DNA of 64,000 nt from Mesorhizobium sp. ES1-4 (GTDB taxonomy: Bacteria > Pseudomonadota > Alphaproteobacteria > Rhizobiales > Rhizobiaceae). The DNA lies in contig NZ_JAIUGV010000015.1 in NCBI RefSeq assembly GCF_020164745.1, positions 1 through 64,000 on the forward strand. The letters are read 5' to 3'. Positions 42,984 to 51,292 of this stretch are shown here, piece after piece (positions within the stretch are counted from its first letter, which is position 1; the number at the start of each line of letters is the position of its first letter). Under the pieces are notes generated by a model. That model made no database searches, was not told where the DNA came from, and was given only the letters and a program-made list of their open reading frames with translations. Both the position numbers and the translations under genes were made by a program.

Positions 42984-43367
42984 ATGAAAGTCATCTTTTC
43001 AAGAGGGAACGGACATTGGGGGCTGGCCTTCAGGCACAATACCGCGTACTTGCGCAAGGCGCCGGCCCGCACGCTGATAGAAGCGCTGTGGAAGGTGGGG
43101 GCCAATGTGCATGCCGATGAGCTTGAAGCGGTGCAGGATTGCCAGGCCATCTACGGCCTGCGCGAGCGGGGCCAAGGAGGTGGCACAGCGCGGCGCCGAT
43201 GCATTGTTGATTGCCACCGAATGGAAAGCTTCCGCGCTCTCTCCTTCGATGCATTGAAGGACGCGCTGAACACGCTGATCATCTTCTACGGTCGAAACCT
43301 GTTTGACCCCAAGATCATCGCGCACCGTTCGATCGAATATCACGGCATCGCCAGAATGGCGGCGTAA
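42984..43367 (+). pseudogene. Degraded 3' copy of ugd
   Basis: From WGLAFRHNTAYLRKAPARTL to RSIEYHGIARMAA this sequence parallels the last ~125 residues of ugd (WGLAFKPNTDDMREAPARVL ... HGIEYHSIGRMAA). In the middle the open frame becomes GLRERGQGGGTARRRCIVDC, while another frame gives GAKEVAQRGADALLIATEWK, matching ugd; two opposite frameshifts are needed. It lacks the NAD-binding and catalytic domains, so it cannot work as a dehydrogenase. It is a partial duplication on the far side of the GMC operon. Confidence 0.85.
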
Positions 43368-43373
43368 TTCGGC

Positions 43374-44456
43374 ATGAACATTCTCCTCGCAAGCGCCCAT
43401 CCATACATTCCCCAAATCTCAGGTGGTGCCCAGTCCAGCACGCATGAACTCGCTGGGGAATTCATTCGCCGGGGGCATTCCGTGGCGGTTCTTGCGGGAC
43501 TTACCGGCGAGGGCTGGCTTGGCGCCAAAAGCCGTCTGAAGCTTAAGCTTGCACGAACGCGATATGTGGTGGATTACCAACTGGGCTATCCGACCTATCG
43601 CTCTTGGTTCGCCTGGGAAGCAGCGGCGGAAGTGGCGGATCGCGTCAAGGCTGATGTCGTCGTGCTTCAGTCTGGATATCCGGTAAAAATCGGGCTTGCC
43701 CTAGCCAGGACGAATGCGCGCGTCGTCGTCTATCTGCACAATGTGGAACTGGAAGATCTGGGCGGCAGTCTGGCGGAACTGCGTAACATCACATATATCG
43801 CTAACTCACAATTTACAGCGAGGCGCTTCAAAGATATTTACGGAATAGATGCAGAGGTTGTTTACCCTCTCGTAGAGCGTCAAAAGTATCAAACAATATC
43901 CACGCGCACAAATGTGACGTTCATCAATCCACATCATCTAAAGGGGTTGGAAACGGCTTTAGCCATCGCCGAGCGCTGCCCCGAAATACCATTTAGCTTT
44001 ATTGAAACATGGACACTGAGTGACGAAGAAAGCGAGAGTCTAAAGCGGAAAGTCGCTGCGCTCGAGAATGTGACGCTTAGACCACGAACCAGAAGCATGA
44101 AGACCGTCTACGGCTTAACAAAGATTGTTCTCGCGCCAAGCCGATGGGAGGAAGCCTTTGGCCGCGTCGCGGCAGAAGCGCACCTCAGCGGCATACCGAC
44201 GGTCGGGACAAACATTGGAGGTCTTCCCGAGGCAATTGGACCCGGCGGGATACTTGTCGATCCCGACGCGGCTATAGAGGTGTGGGTCTCGGCGGTTAAG
44301 AACCTGTGGCACGACAAGGAATTCTACGACGAAAAGTCGTCTGCGGCTCTCTCCTATTCAAAGCGTCCAGAGATGGACCGTGAATACCAAATCTCCAAGC
44401 TGATAGACATATTAGGTTTGAAAAACAGCAGTACTATTCTGACGAAAACTGCCTAA
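43374..44456 (+). CDS. Family 4 glycosyltransferase
   Basis: The 360-residue GT-B protein begins MNILLASAHPYIPQISGGAQ. Donor-site features are INPHHLKGLETALAIAERCP and LAPSRWEEAFGRVAAEAHLS followed by GIPTVGTNIGGLPEAIGPGG with the EX7E-type pattern. Base composition becomes clearly more AT-rich from about 43,800 through the next gene, unlike the exo genes, which suggests recent acquisition. It probably adds a side-chain sugar. The next gene follows after 30 bases. Confidence 0.85.
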   Translation: MNILLASAHPYIPQISGGAQSSTHELAGEFIRRGHSVAVLAGLTGEGWLGAKSRLKLKLARTRYVVDYQLGYPTYRSWFAWEAAAEVADRVKADVVVLQSGYPVKIGLALARTNARVVVYLHNVELEDLGGSLAELRNITYIANSQFTARRFKDIYGIDAEVVYPLVERQKYQTISTRTNVTFINPHHLKGLETALAIAERCPEIPFSFIETWTLSDEESESLKRKVAALENVTLRPRTRSMKTVYGLTKIVLAPSRWEEAFGRVAAEAHLSGIPTVGTNIGGLPEAIGPGGILVDPDAAIEVWVSAVKNLWHDKEFYDEKSSAALSYSKRPEMDREYQISKLIDILGLKNSSTILTKTA

Positions 44457-44486
44457 AAGACAACAGAAATTGCAGAGGGCTGCAGG

Positions 44487-45698
44487 ATGTCAACCAGAAC
44501 AACAGTGATAATTCCGACGTTCAATCGCGCAGAGTATCTAGGTGATGCGATAAGAAGCCTTTTGAACCAAACCGTAAGGCCCGATGAAATCATAATCGTG
44601 AATGATGGATCTACAGACCGAACTGAAGAGGTCGCACTAGGCTTCGGAAGCGAAGTGAAATACGTAAAGAAAAGCAACGGCGGAAAGTCTAGCGCGCTGA
44701 ATCTGGCGATGCGAATGGCGACGGATGCGGATTATATCTGGATATTCGATGATGATGACCTTGCGCTGCCTGACGCACTGGAGAAGCTGAAGAATGCTCT
44801 AGATTCCAATCCGGAGGCATCGTTTTCGTATGGGTGGTTTGATTTTTTCAGCAAAGTAGGCCCGGAGGGGGTAGAAGGTCGCGAACCCGTATTCCGTAAC
44901 ATCATTTCAGGTCAGGGTACATATTGTGCCTTGATGACAAAGTGCTTTATAATACAGCCTGGATTGTTGGTAAGAAAATCGTGCTATGATGCTGTGGGAG
45001 ATTTCAACGAAAGACTAATTCGATCTCAAGATTACGAAATGATATTGAGAATATCGCGAACGTATTCTGGGGTGCAAGTGCCCGGCTTGATGTTTCTGCA
45101 CAGGGTGCATGATGGAGTGCGTGGGTCTCAGAATCTTCAGATTGAAAGCTCAGAGAAGGAAAAAACCTGGCGGGAGTTTGACAGAGTTTTCTTTAAGGAG
45201 ATTTATCTGTCTCACGACGTATTTGAGTTCTTCCCTTCGGAGGAAGGGAGTGGGATTCGGTCAGGTCTGAAAAGGTTCCGATCCCTTTTGCAGCGGAGTG
45301 CTGTTATGGCGAGGAAGGGCCTCTGGACCTACGCCGCAGACGATCTGATCTCCGCCATGAATGTGGCGAAGGCCGAACGTATCCAGGCCCTGGAGGCGAT
45401 GGATCGCGACATACTGAGCTCCTCATTGGAGGAGTACGCTTTCGGGTTGCCCGCGGAGGCAGGTACCTCGCTCTATATTTCTGCCTGCAACACGCTTTTG
45501 GATAGCTCCATAGGAAAGAAAATGGCCAGCGCGTTGATCTGGTCCTACCCTTACCATGTAAAAAGAGAGCTGCTGGGGAAGCGGCCAATGGCTGCATTTA
45601 ATGTGTTAAGAGCCACTGCGCGCATAGGTGGGGTTCCGCTACTCATTCGCACATTGTTTGAAAAGAAGATCTATAAGGTATCGAATGCACCGATTTGA
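44487..45698 (+). CDS. Family 2 glycosyltransferase
   Basis: The 403-residue GT-A protein shows TVIIPTFNRAEYLGDAIRSL, IIVNDGSTDRTEEVA, YIWIFDDDDLALPDALEKL (DXD) and RSQDYEMILRISRTYSG. The C-terminal ~150 residues are an added helical domain. Like the previous gene it is AT-richer than its surroundings, so the pair may have entered the locus together. The acceptor is unknown. Confidence 0.85.
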   Translation: MSTRTTVIIPTFNRAEYLGDAIRSLLNQTVRPDEIIIVNDGSTDRTEEVALGFGSEVKYVKKSNGGKSSALNLAMRMATDADYIWIFDDDDLALPDALEKLKNALDSNPEASFSYGWFDFFSKVGPEGVEGREPVFRNIISGQGTYCALMTKCFIIQPGLLVRKSCYDAVGDFNERLIRSQDYEMILRISRTYSGVQVPGLMFLHRVHDGVRGSQNLQIESSEKEKTWREFDRVFFKEIYLSHDVFEFFPSEEGSGIRSGLKRFRSLLQRSAVMARKGLWTYAADDLISAMNVAKAERIQALEAMDRDILSSSLEEYAFGLPAEAGTSLYISACNTLLDSSIGKKMASALIWSYPYHVKRELLGKRPMAAFNVLRATARIGGVPLLIRTLFEKKIYKVSNAPI

Positions 45699-45708
45699 AA
45701 ACCGACTT

Positions 45709-46731
45709 TCACGTGGGTTTTCTAACCCATTTCCGTAAGGTCTCGTATCTGTTTTTACCCAACGTCAAGCGGGCCACTTTAGCAACTATTTCCCTTCGTC
45801 CGGCGTATGTGTTTGCAGTTCTGATTCTGTGGGGAACGTTTCGCATCATTTGCTCAAGTCGAGGCAATGATAGCGTGTTCGGATAGACCACCTGATGCGT
45901 TTCGACACAAAGCACCGGTTTCCCTGAGAGCCTGGCTATTGTGGCCGCCTGCGCGTGTTCGCTTTCGACGAACAGGATCGCATCGGATTTGCGGTAGAAG
46001 TCGGCCTTGAAGGAGCCGTGTGCGCCAAGTCTTTGCCGCTGCGCCTTGCTCGGCAGGTCGAGCATGACAAGTTCTCCATACTCTATGCCCTGACTGGTCA
46101 GCCATGCCTCCGTAAGCGCCCGATATTTTTCAAGTCGGCTGGTGACAAGCCATCCGATCTTGCGAGTCGGGCCATAGAGCGGCCGCGCTTGGCTCAGGAA
46201 TTTCTCGTATGCTGGTCCGTCGTCATTCTCCGCTTCGGTCGGGTCAAGGCAAAGCACGCCGTCGATGTCGACGCAGCTCTGTTCCAAGAAGCCATGATGC
46301 ATGAAGTTCCATTGAAAGATACGCGGCGGAGGCAAAGCTTCGAACACAAAATCAGCATCGCTCCTGGCCTCAGGCAGTCCGTAAACCGCCGAAAATATCA
46401 GTTCGGCCGCTGTTCCAGACGCGGAGACTCTTGTCCTCGCATTTCTCATGGACGTGCCACTTAATATACTGTCGTCGATTACGAGAACCTTCTTCATATC
46501 CGAGATTTCGCGAACCAATGCGGACTGGCGCTTCGTAGAGCCAGAAGAAAAAGCTTTGCCAGCAACGAAACTGTCCAGGTCGGTCATCGGAATGTTGGCC
46601 GTAAGGCTCAGCAAGTTGGCTGCCAGCAAGCCACTTCTTGGAATGCCGACCACGAGGTCGATGTCTCGCGGCAGCCGGTGAAGGTTGCTGATAATCGCGT
46701 CGTTCATGTCGGAGATCGATCGGTAGTGCAT
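45709..46731 (-). CDS. Phosphoribosyltransferase-HAD-like fusion protein
   Basis: The 340-residue protein has an N-terminal phosphoribosyltransferase-type fold: IDLVVGIPRSGLLAANLLSL and KKVLVIDDSILSGTSMRNAR, the PRPP-binding loop DDSILSGTS. From about residue 152 the sequence CVDIDGVLCLDPTEAENDDG followed by IGWLVTSRLEKYRALTEAWL looks like a HAD-type phosphatase (DxDGVL with a downstream T-S). Joining these two folds is unusual. It may handle a phosphorylated sugar or nucleotide for a surface glycan; that is a guess from the EPS neighbourhood. Confidence 0.7.
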   Translation of the reverse strand: MHYRSISDMNDAIISNLHRLPRDIDLVVGIPRSGLLAANLLSLTANIPMTDLDSFVAGKAFSSGSTKRQSALVREISDMKKVLVIDDSILSGTSMRNARTRVSASGTAAELIFSAVYGLPEARSDADFVFEALPPPRIFQWNFMHHGFLEQSCVDIDGVLCLDPTEAENDDGPAYEKFLSQARPLYGPTRKIGWLVTSRLEKYRALTEAWLTSQGIEYGELVMLDLPSKAQRQRLGAHGSFKADFYRKSDAILFVESEHAQAATIARLSGKPVLCVETHQVVYPNTLSLPRLEQMMRNVPHRIRTANTYAGRREIVAKVARLTLGKNRYETLRKWVRKPT

Positions 46732-46810
46732 GGATTAGACCCGGTTTTGAAGAGCATTGGTTTCGGATGCCGCCGGCATGGTCAGCACTGATCCTGACGG
46801 CATGCGCATG

Positions 46811-48307
46811 TTACTTTGCCTCGTTTGCGGCTATCGCGGGTGTCCGCTTCGGCACCAGCTTCAGGGCCTCTCGCAAGGCTTCGCGGCCAGAAGCAAACAC
46901 CAGTGCAATTGCGATGGTGACTGCGTAGGCAATTGATGCCGCGCTCGCCAGCGCAACAAGCTGCTGGTGCGGCAGCAGCGGCTTGATGAACCAGACGGCG
47001 GCCAGCGCCAGATGGGCGCCAAGGACGAAGGGCGTAGCCGCGTGCAGGACATGGCTGGCCCGCAGCGGCCCACTTTTGCCGACATAGAGCCACAGGAACG
47101 GTGTCCTCATATATTCGCTGACCGCATAGGCGATCGCTACGCCCAGTGCGCCATAGGGGAGGCCAAGCACGAAGGCCAGCACCGATGTCACGGCCGTTAT
47201 AATACCCCAGCGCATGAAATCGCCCGAGCGGCCCTGGCTAACGAAAAGCCATCCAGCCGGATTGTTCAGGGGTTGCAGCAACCCGGCAAAGCCGAGTGCG
47301 AGGAAGATGTTGGCGCTCTGTCGCCATTGCTCGCCGAGCACGAAAGGGATGAGCACATCGGACATGGCTGTCGAGAAGGCGACGCCCGGAAGTGCGACCA
47401 GCAAGATCAGCGGCATGACGCGGAGATAGGCGCTGCGGTAGCGGTCCGGCTCGTCCTTCAACCTGGAAAGCGCCGGCACCATGACCTTCGACAGCGGGTT
47501 GGTGATCTGGGTCAACGGAAACAGCAGCAGCTTGTAGGCGCGATCATAAAGGCCGAGCTGGGCCTCGCCCCAGTATTTGCCGATCAGCACGTTGTCGAGA
47601 TTGCGGGCGAAGAAATTGGCGAAATTGAAACCGGTAATCCCGGCACCGAAATTGATCAGCTCGCCGATGCCCGCGGCCTTGCGCGGCATGCCCGGCCGCC
47701 AGCGCGAACTTGCCCAGTAACACAGCGTCGGCAGCACCGCGCCGGTCAGCGTGCCGGCAAACAGCGCCCAATAAGAGCGGTCGATGAAGGTCCAGGCGAT
47801 CGATACCGCCAGACCCGCGACGGCCCCGGCGACGTCTATGATCGCCAGACGGCCGAACTGCATGCGGCGCGTCAGCAGCGCCAGATGCTGTGCGCCCAGG
47901 CCGTAGGCCAGGATCTGCAATCCAAATGCCGCCACCAGGCCGGCGACGCGCGGCTCGCCGTAGAAGGCGGCGACCAGGGGTGACGCGCCAGCGAGCACAC
48001 AGGCCAGTGTGGCGCTGACGGCGACATTGATCCAGAAGAGGTAGTTTACCTCGTCATGCCGGATGCCTGTCTTCTGGATCGTCGCCTGGGTCAGGCCGAA
48101 ATCCTGGAACAGGGCGATGAAGGCCAGCACCGGTGCGCTCATGGCCACGACGCCGAAATCCTGCGGCGACAAGAGCCGCGACAGCACGATGACGGATACG
48201 ATCTGGGTGGCGACCCGCACCGACTGCGCCATTGCGGTCACGACGGCACCGCGGCCGACCGATTTCCGCAGCGAGCCTTCTGGCGGATCGAATGGGTTGG
48301 CTTCCAA
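46811..48307 (-). CDS. Polysaccharide flippase (Wzx/PST family)
   Basis: I start at a TTG (product from MEANPFDPPEGSLRKS, with AGGA upstream), because the longer frame would run through two TGC-type operators. The ~498-residue protein has about 12-14 hydrophobic helices and PST-family features such as FGLTQATIQKTGIRHDEVNY and IKPLLPHQQL. It moves lipid-linked repeat units across the inner membrane, the job of ExoT-type proteins. Length is close to ExoT, but I cannot be sure of orthology. Confidence 0.8.
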   Translation of the reverse strand: MEANPFDPPEGSLRKSVGRGAVVTAMAQSVRVATQIVSVIVLSRLLSPQDFGVVAMSAPVLAFIALFQDFGLTQATIQKTGIRHDEVNYLFWINVAVSATLACVLAGASPLVAAFYGEPRVAGLVAAFGLQILAYGLGAQHLALLTRRMQFGRLAIIDVAGAVAGLAVSIAWTFIDRSYWALFAGTLTGAVLPTLCYWASSRWRPGMPRKAAGIGELINFGAGITGFNFANFFARNLDNVLIGKYWGEAQLGLYDRAYKLLLFPLTQITNPLSKVMVPALSRLKDEPDRYRSAYLRVMPLILLVALPGVAFSTAMSDVLIPFVLGEQWRQSANIFLALGFAGLLQPLNNPAGWLFVSQGRSGDFMRWGIITAVTSVLAFVLGLPYGALGVAIAYAVSEYMRTPFLWLYVGKSGPLRASHVLHAATPFVLGAHLALAAVWFIKPLLPHQQLVALASAASIAYAVTIAIALVFASGREALREALKLVPKRTPAIAANEAK

Positions 48308-48387
48308 ATTCAGGATTCCTGATCTTTGCGCGGATTCCGGAGCCCGAAATTCCACGACCGCCGCCGCCCATAAACTACGGCAATAAT

Positions 48388-48443
48388 TTTGCAGCGCAAC
48401 AGAAAACGTGGAATGCCGCACCAAAAATGTTGCGATGCAGCAT
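48388..48443. promoter_or_regulatory. Two TGC-type operators upstream of the flippase
   Basis: TTTGCAGCGCAACA (48388-48401) and GTTGCGATGCAGCATG-like sequence (48428-48443) lie 80-135 bases before the proposed flippase start. They support the shorter coding region. Confidence 0.6.
48415..48442. repeat. 28-bp exact direct repeat, copy 1
   Basis: A 28-base stretch beginning GCCGCACCAAAAATG and ending GATGCAGCA is identical to 51215-51242. Both copies contain a TGC-type operator and lie before divergently placed EPS genes. Confidence 0.8.
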
Positions 48444-48501
48444 GCCTGGTCCAGATGCCTTGATGCTCGACAAAGCAGCCTTGGCGCCGTGAAGGGTCAG
48501 C

Positions 48502-49296
48502 TCATTGGCCGATGTCGCTGCGTCTGTATCCGTGGAGTGTCATGACCAGTCTTTCGGAGGGGGCCATTGGCTCCCATTTGCCGGCCCAACGCGGATCCAT
48601 GGCCGCGCCTGCCGCCACCCACAGATCGAAATACGGCTTCATGGGCTTGTTCGGGAAGGCTCCGCCGGGAGTGTCCGCCGGCGTTACGACGGCCACCTCC
48701 TTGCCGTCGATGAAGAAGGCAACTCTTTTCCCCGCCTCGTATTGCATGCCCAGGCGATATCGTTTGCCCGAGAGGTCGCCGGGCTGGAACAATTTCATCC
48801 AAACGGTCTTGTGCTTGTTGTCGACATTGGCCCAGACGGTAAGCTGCATCCCTTTGGTGCCGACGATCTCAAAGTCGACTTCCTCATGCGCCTTGTCGTT
48901 GAAAATCCAAAGCGGCGCCGCAATCAGCCCTGGCTTCATAGTGGGAAGCGTTACGTCCACTTCCCATTTTGCCGACGAGGAAGCGGAGTTGGCGCCAGAG
49001 ATGACCTCCGCGGAGGCCTTCTCGCTGACGGTAAGCTGAAGGGCGCCGTCGACGATTTTGACGTTCTCGGCTTTCCAGTCGTAGCCTCCAAGCTTGGGTT
49101 CGCTCCACTGCGACGGCACGAAGGGATTGTTGTATTTCCAAAGTTGCAGCTTGACGCCCGACCAGTCGGGAAGCTTGTCGAGGGCAACATCCCCGCTCCC
49201 CGCCGTTACGCTTTCAGCCAGTGCATGGCCGGCGGCCCATTGCACCGCCGTGGAGGCCGCCAGAAGCGTCAGGAATTGTCTGCGTGTGGAATTCAT
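48502..49296 (-). CDS. exoK: GH16 glycanase, ExoK-like
   Basis: Starting at MNSTRRQFLTLLAAS (GGAGG upstream) the product is 264 residues, close to S. meliloti ExoK. RRQFLTLLAAS is a likely TAT signal. The GH16 active site is EEVDFEIVG at about 144-152 (E-x-D-x-E). ExoK-type enzymes are endo-beta-1,3-1,4-glucanases that trim newly made succinoglycan into low-molecular-weight EPS outside the cell. Operators lie upstream. In S. meliloti exoK follows exoL; here it sits close to exoL but on the opposite strand. Confidence 0.8.
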   Translation of the reverse strand: MNSTRRQFLTLLAASTAVQWAAGHALAESVTAGSGDVALDKLPDWSGVKLQLWKYNNPFVPSQWSEPKLGGYDWKAENVKIVDGALQLTVSEKASAEVISGANSASSSAKWEVDVTLPTMKPGLIAAPLWIFNDKAHEEVDFEIVGTKGMQLTVWANVDNKHKTVWMKLFQPGDLSGKRYRLGMQYEAGKRVAFFIDGKEVAVVTPADTPGGAFPNKPMKPYFDLWVAAGAAMDPRWAGKWEPMAPSERLVMTLHGYRRSDIGQ

Positions 49297-49432
49297 CGCT
49301 AGCCTCCATTGGGTCGCCTTGACCTTGTCAGCGGCGACGATGCCAAGCCGGCCGTTTGATGCGGCCTTGGTCTTCCGGTGGCATGGACGCCACTTTGATG
49401 ATCGAACCCTATACCAATGATAAGGCGATTTT

Positions 49433-49466
49433 TTGCTGCATTGCATCAAAAAATATTGCAATGCGG
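49433..49466. promoter_or_regulatory. TGC-type operators upstream of exoK
   Basis: TTGCTGCATTGCAT (49433-49446) and ATTGCAATGCGG (49455-49466) lie about 140-170 bases before the exoK start. Confidence 0.55.
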
Positions 49467-49535
49467 AAAAGCCTTTCATGTCAGGACATTATCGGCGGGC
49501 GCAGGCGGCAGCGGCTGCAACGCCTGGAGAGATGC

Positions 49536-50822
49536 TCAAGCCACGGAGGCTGCTGGGGGGCGGGTTTGTCCACTGCATTTTTGCCTGCCGGCTTCAAACT
49601 GCGATGAACCGGGCCGGACGCCTTCAAGCTGCAAGGACTGGGGAGATGCAACATCGAGGGCAGGATCGAGTTGCACGGACTCGCGCACCCCTTCCAATGC
49701 GACGCGATCGTAAAGCGCATCGAGAAACGCGCCCGCGGATTCTGCCCCGAACATGGTTTCCGCGGTCCTGCGGGCATCGCGCCGGAGCGGCTCCATCAAG
49801 GCGGGTTGCCCGATATACGGCTTCAATCGATCGATGGCCAAACTGGCCAGCCGCTCGACCTCATCACGGAAATATTCGGCATATTTTGCCTCCCCCCGCG
49901 CGTCGTATCCCGGACTCCACCAATCGCCGATGTCGTCGAGCCTGACAGGCAAGGCGATCCCGTTGACCCCGTCCTCGAGGAATTCGGGCAAGGCGCAGAC
50001 CTTCGTTCCAATAACCGGCGTGTGCTCGGACATGGATTCCAGCGCTGAATAGCCGAACGTGTCGCCAAACGTGGTGAGGATGCCGAAGTGCGAGTTGCGC
50101 AGCAATTGCCGCACCGATCGGTTGGGCAACACCCCGTGATGCCGGACGTTTCTCAGCTCGAGGAGCTTGATGTAGGGGTCGAAGAATCCCGGACTTGTCG
50201 GATCCGTCCATATATGGCCGCCAACCTGAAGGCTTGAGACAATGTTGACCCGGATTGGCAATTTCTGCTGAACAGCCTTTTCGGCGATCTTGACGGCAAC
50301 GCATCCGCCCTTGCGGCCAAAGTGGGCGCCGACAAATGTCAGCACCAGTTCCTCGGCGCTGTTTTCGGACATCGCATCGTCCGTCGCGGGCACCACGATG
50401 TTCGGGTGGCGGACCAACAGCTTTTCCGCCAGGAGATCGACTTCGGGATTGTCGCTGTGCTGGGCCAGAAAACTTCTGCGGGCAAAATGCGACAGTGCGA
50501 TGATGCGACGGCAATTTGGGCTTGCAATCCGCGACCTTAGGTAGCGGGCCATCAACCCGCGCTTGCGAAGGGCAAACTGTCGCGGCAAGTGGGATTCGAA
50601 CGACATGATGTACTTCGAGGAATTGATCGGTATCCGGTTGAACGCATGCACCATGTCGACAGACAAGGCAGGTTCGATCAGTGTCACGCCTTCCAGCTTG
50701 GATGAGACCAGATTTAATGGCAGGAATCGCTGTCGCAGGATCGTATGCCTGGATGCTCGCGGCGTAACGAAGCTGGTCGGATACTTGTCGTCGAAGACCG
50801 CAATACGAAGAGACTTGCCCAT
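49536..50822 (-). CDS. Glycosyltransferase (GT4-like)
   Basis: From MGKSLRIAVFDDKYPTSF the product is 428 residues. GT-B features: LVLTFVGAHFGRKGGCVAVK, VRHHGVLPNRSVRQLLRNSH and the donor-site sequence FGILTTFGDTFGYSALESMS EHTPVIGT. It has no relative among S. meliloti Exo enzymes that I recognise, so it may add a sugar specific to this strain's EPS. It is divergent from exoL across a gap with several operators. Confidence 0.75.
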   Translation of the reverse strand: MGKSLRIAVFDDKYPTSFVTPRASRHTILRQRFLPLNLVSSKLEGVTLIEPALSVDMVHAFNRIPINSSKYIMSFESHLPRQFALRKRGLMARYLRSRIASPNCRRIIALSHFARRSFLAQHSDNPEVDLLAEKLLVRHPNIVVPATDDAMSENSAEELVLTFVGAHFGRKGGCVAVKIAEKAVQQKLPIRVNIVSSLQVGGHIWTDPTSPGFFDPYIKLLELRNVRHHGVLPNRSVRQLLRNSHFGILTTFGDTFGYSALESMSEHTPVIGTKVCALPEFLEDGVNGIALPVRLDDIGDWWSPGYDARGEAKYAEYFRDEVERLASLAIDRLKPYIGQPALMEPLRRDARRTAETMFGAESAGAFLDALYDRVALEGVRESVQLDPALDVASPQSLQLEGVRPGSSQFEAGRQKCSGQTRPPAASVA

Positions 50823-50891
50823 ACTGACCACTCGTCTTCAAGCAGCGGCGTCGGGGGTATTCGCAAGCCATCCCAAAGATGCAGAAAGCAC

Positions 50892-50992
50892 GCTGCCGCA
50901 CTGCAACAGAATGCAAGAGCGGATCCCTAGCCAAACTCAAGGCCCAACTTCCCTGACAAGAACTCAACACCATTTTGTGTTGCAGTGCAATA
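50892..50992. promoter_or_regulatory. Two TGC-type operators upstream of the GT4-like gene
   Basis: GCTGCCGCACTGCAACAG (50892-50909) and GTGTTGCAGTGCAATA (50977-50992) lie 70-170 bases before the minus-strand glycosyltransferase start. Confidence 0.5.
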
Positions 50993-51214
50993 CGGTTTTA
51001 GCAATTGATTAACTGTCAGCTCTGCTGCCGGGCGGGAAGCGATTTGGGCCGATGCGATCGTCATCTTGCGGGGGTTGCAACCCAAAAACGCCCCGATTTC
51101 CGGGCGCGGAAGGGCATGTGACTCCGAACCCTCGATTGCGTGGCCGCGCCGACGCTGTCAAAAAATTGGATCGGATGTTTTGTGCAGCGCGGCAAAGATC
51201 GCTAATTTTGCTAC

Positions 51215-51242
51215 GCCGCACCAAAAATGTTGCGATGCAGCA
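51215..51242. repeat. 28-bp exact direct repeat, copy 2
   Basis: Identical to 48415-48442. It includes the TGC-type operator before exoL. Confidence 0.8.
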
Positions 51243-51243
51243 A
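51229..51243. promoter_or_regulatory. TGC-type operator upstream of exoL
   Basis: GTTGCGATGCAGCAA ends 49 bases before the exoL ATG. A weaker relative, TGTGCAGCGCGGCAA, lies at 51181-51195. Confidence 0.6.
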
Positions 51244-51292
51244 GAGCTGTACTAGGCTTCCCTTCGGGTGGGCCAACAGCGATTGAGTTTTC

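Larger units (their letters stand above)
50823..51292. other. Divergent regulatory gap before exoL
   Basis: This ~470-base gap holds TGC-type operators, the second 28-bp repeat copy, and a perfect 12-bp palindrome GGGTTGCAACCC at 51072-51083. No gene is supported. Confidence 0.5.

Noticed and set aside
48308..48424. N-terminal extension of the flippase frame
   Set aside because: The extra residues are not membrane-like and the DNA contains two operator motifs, so it is more likely promoter and leader.
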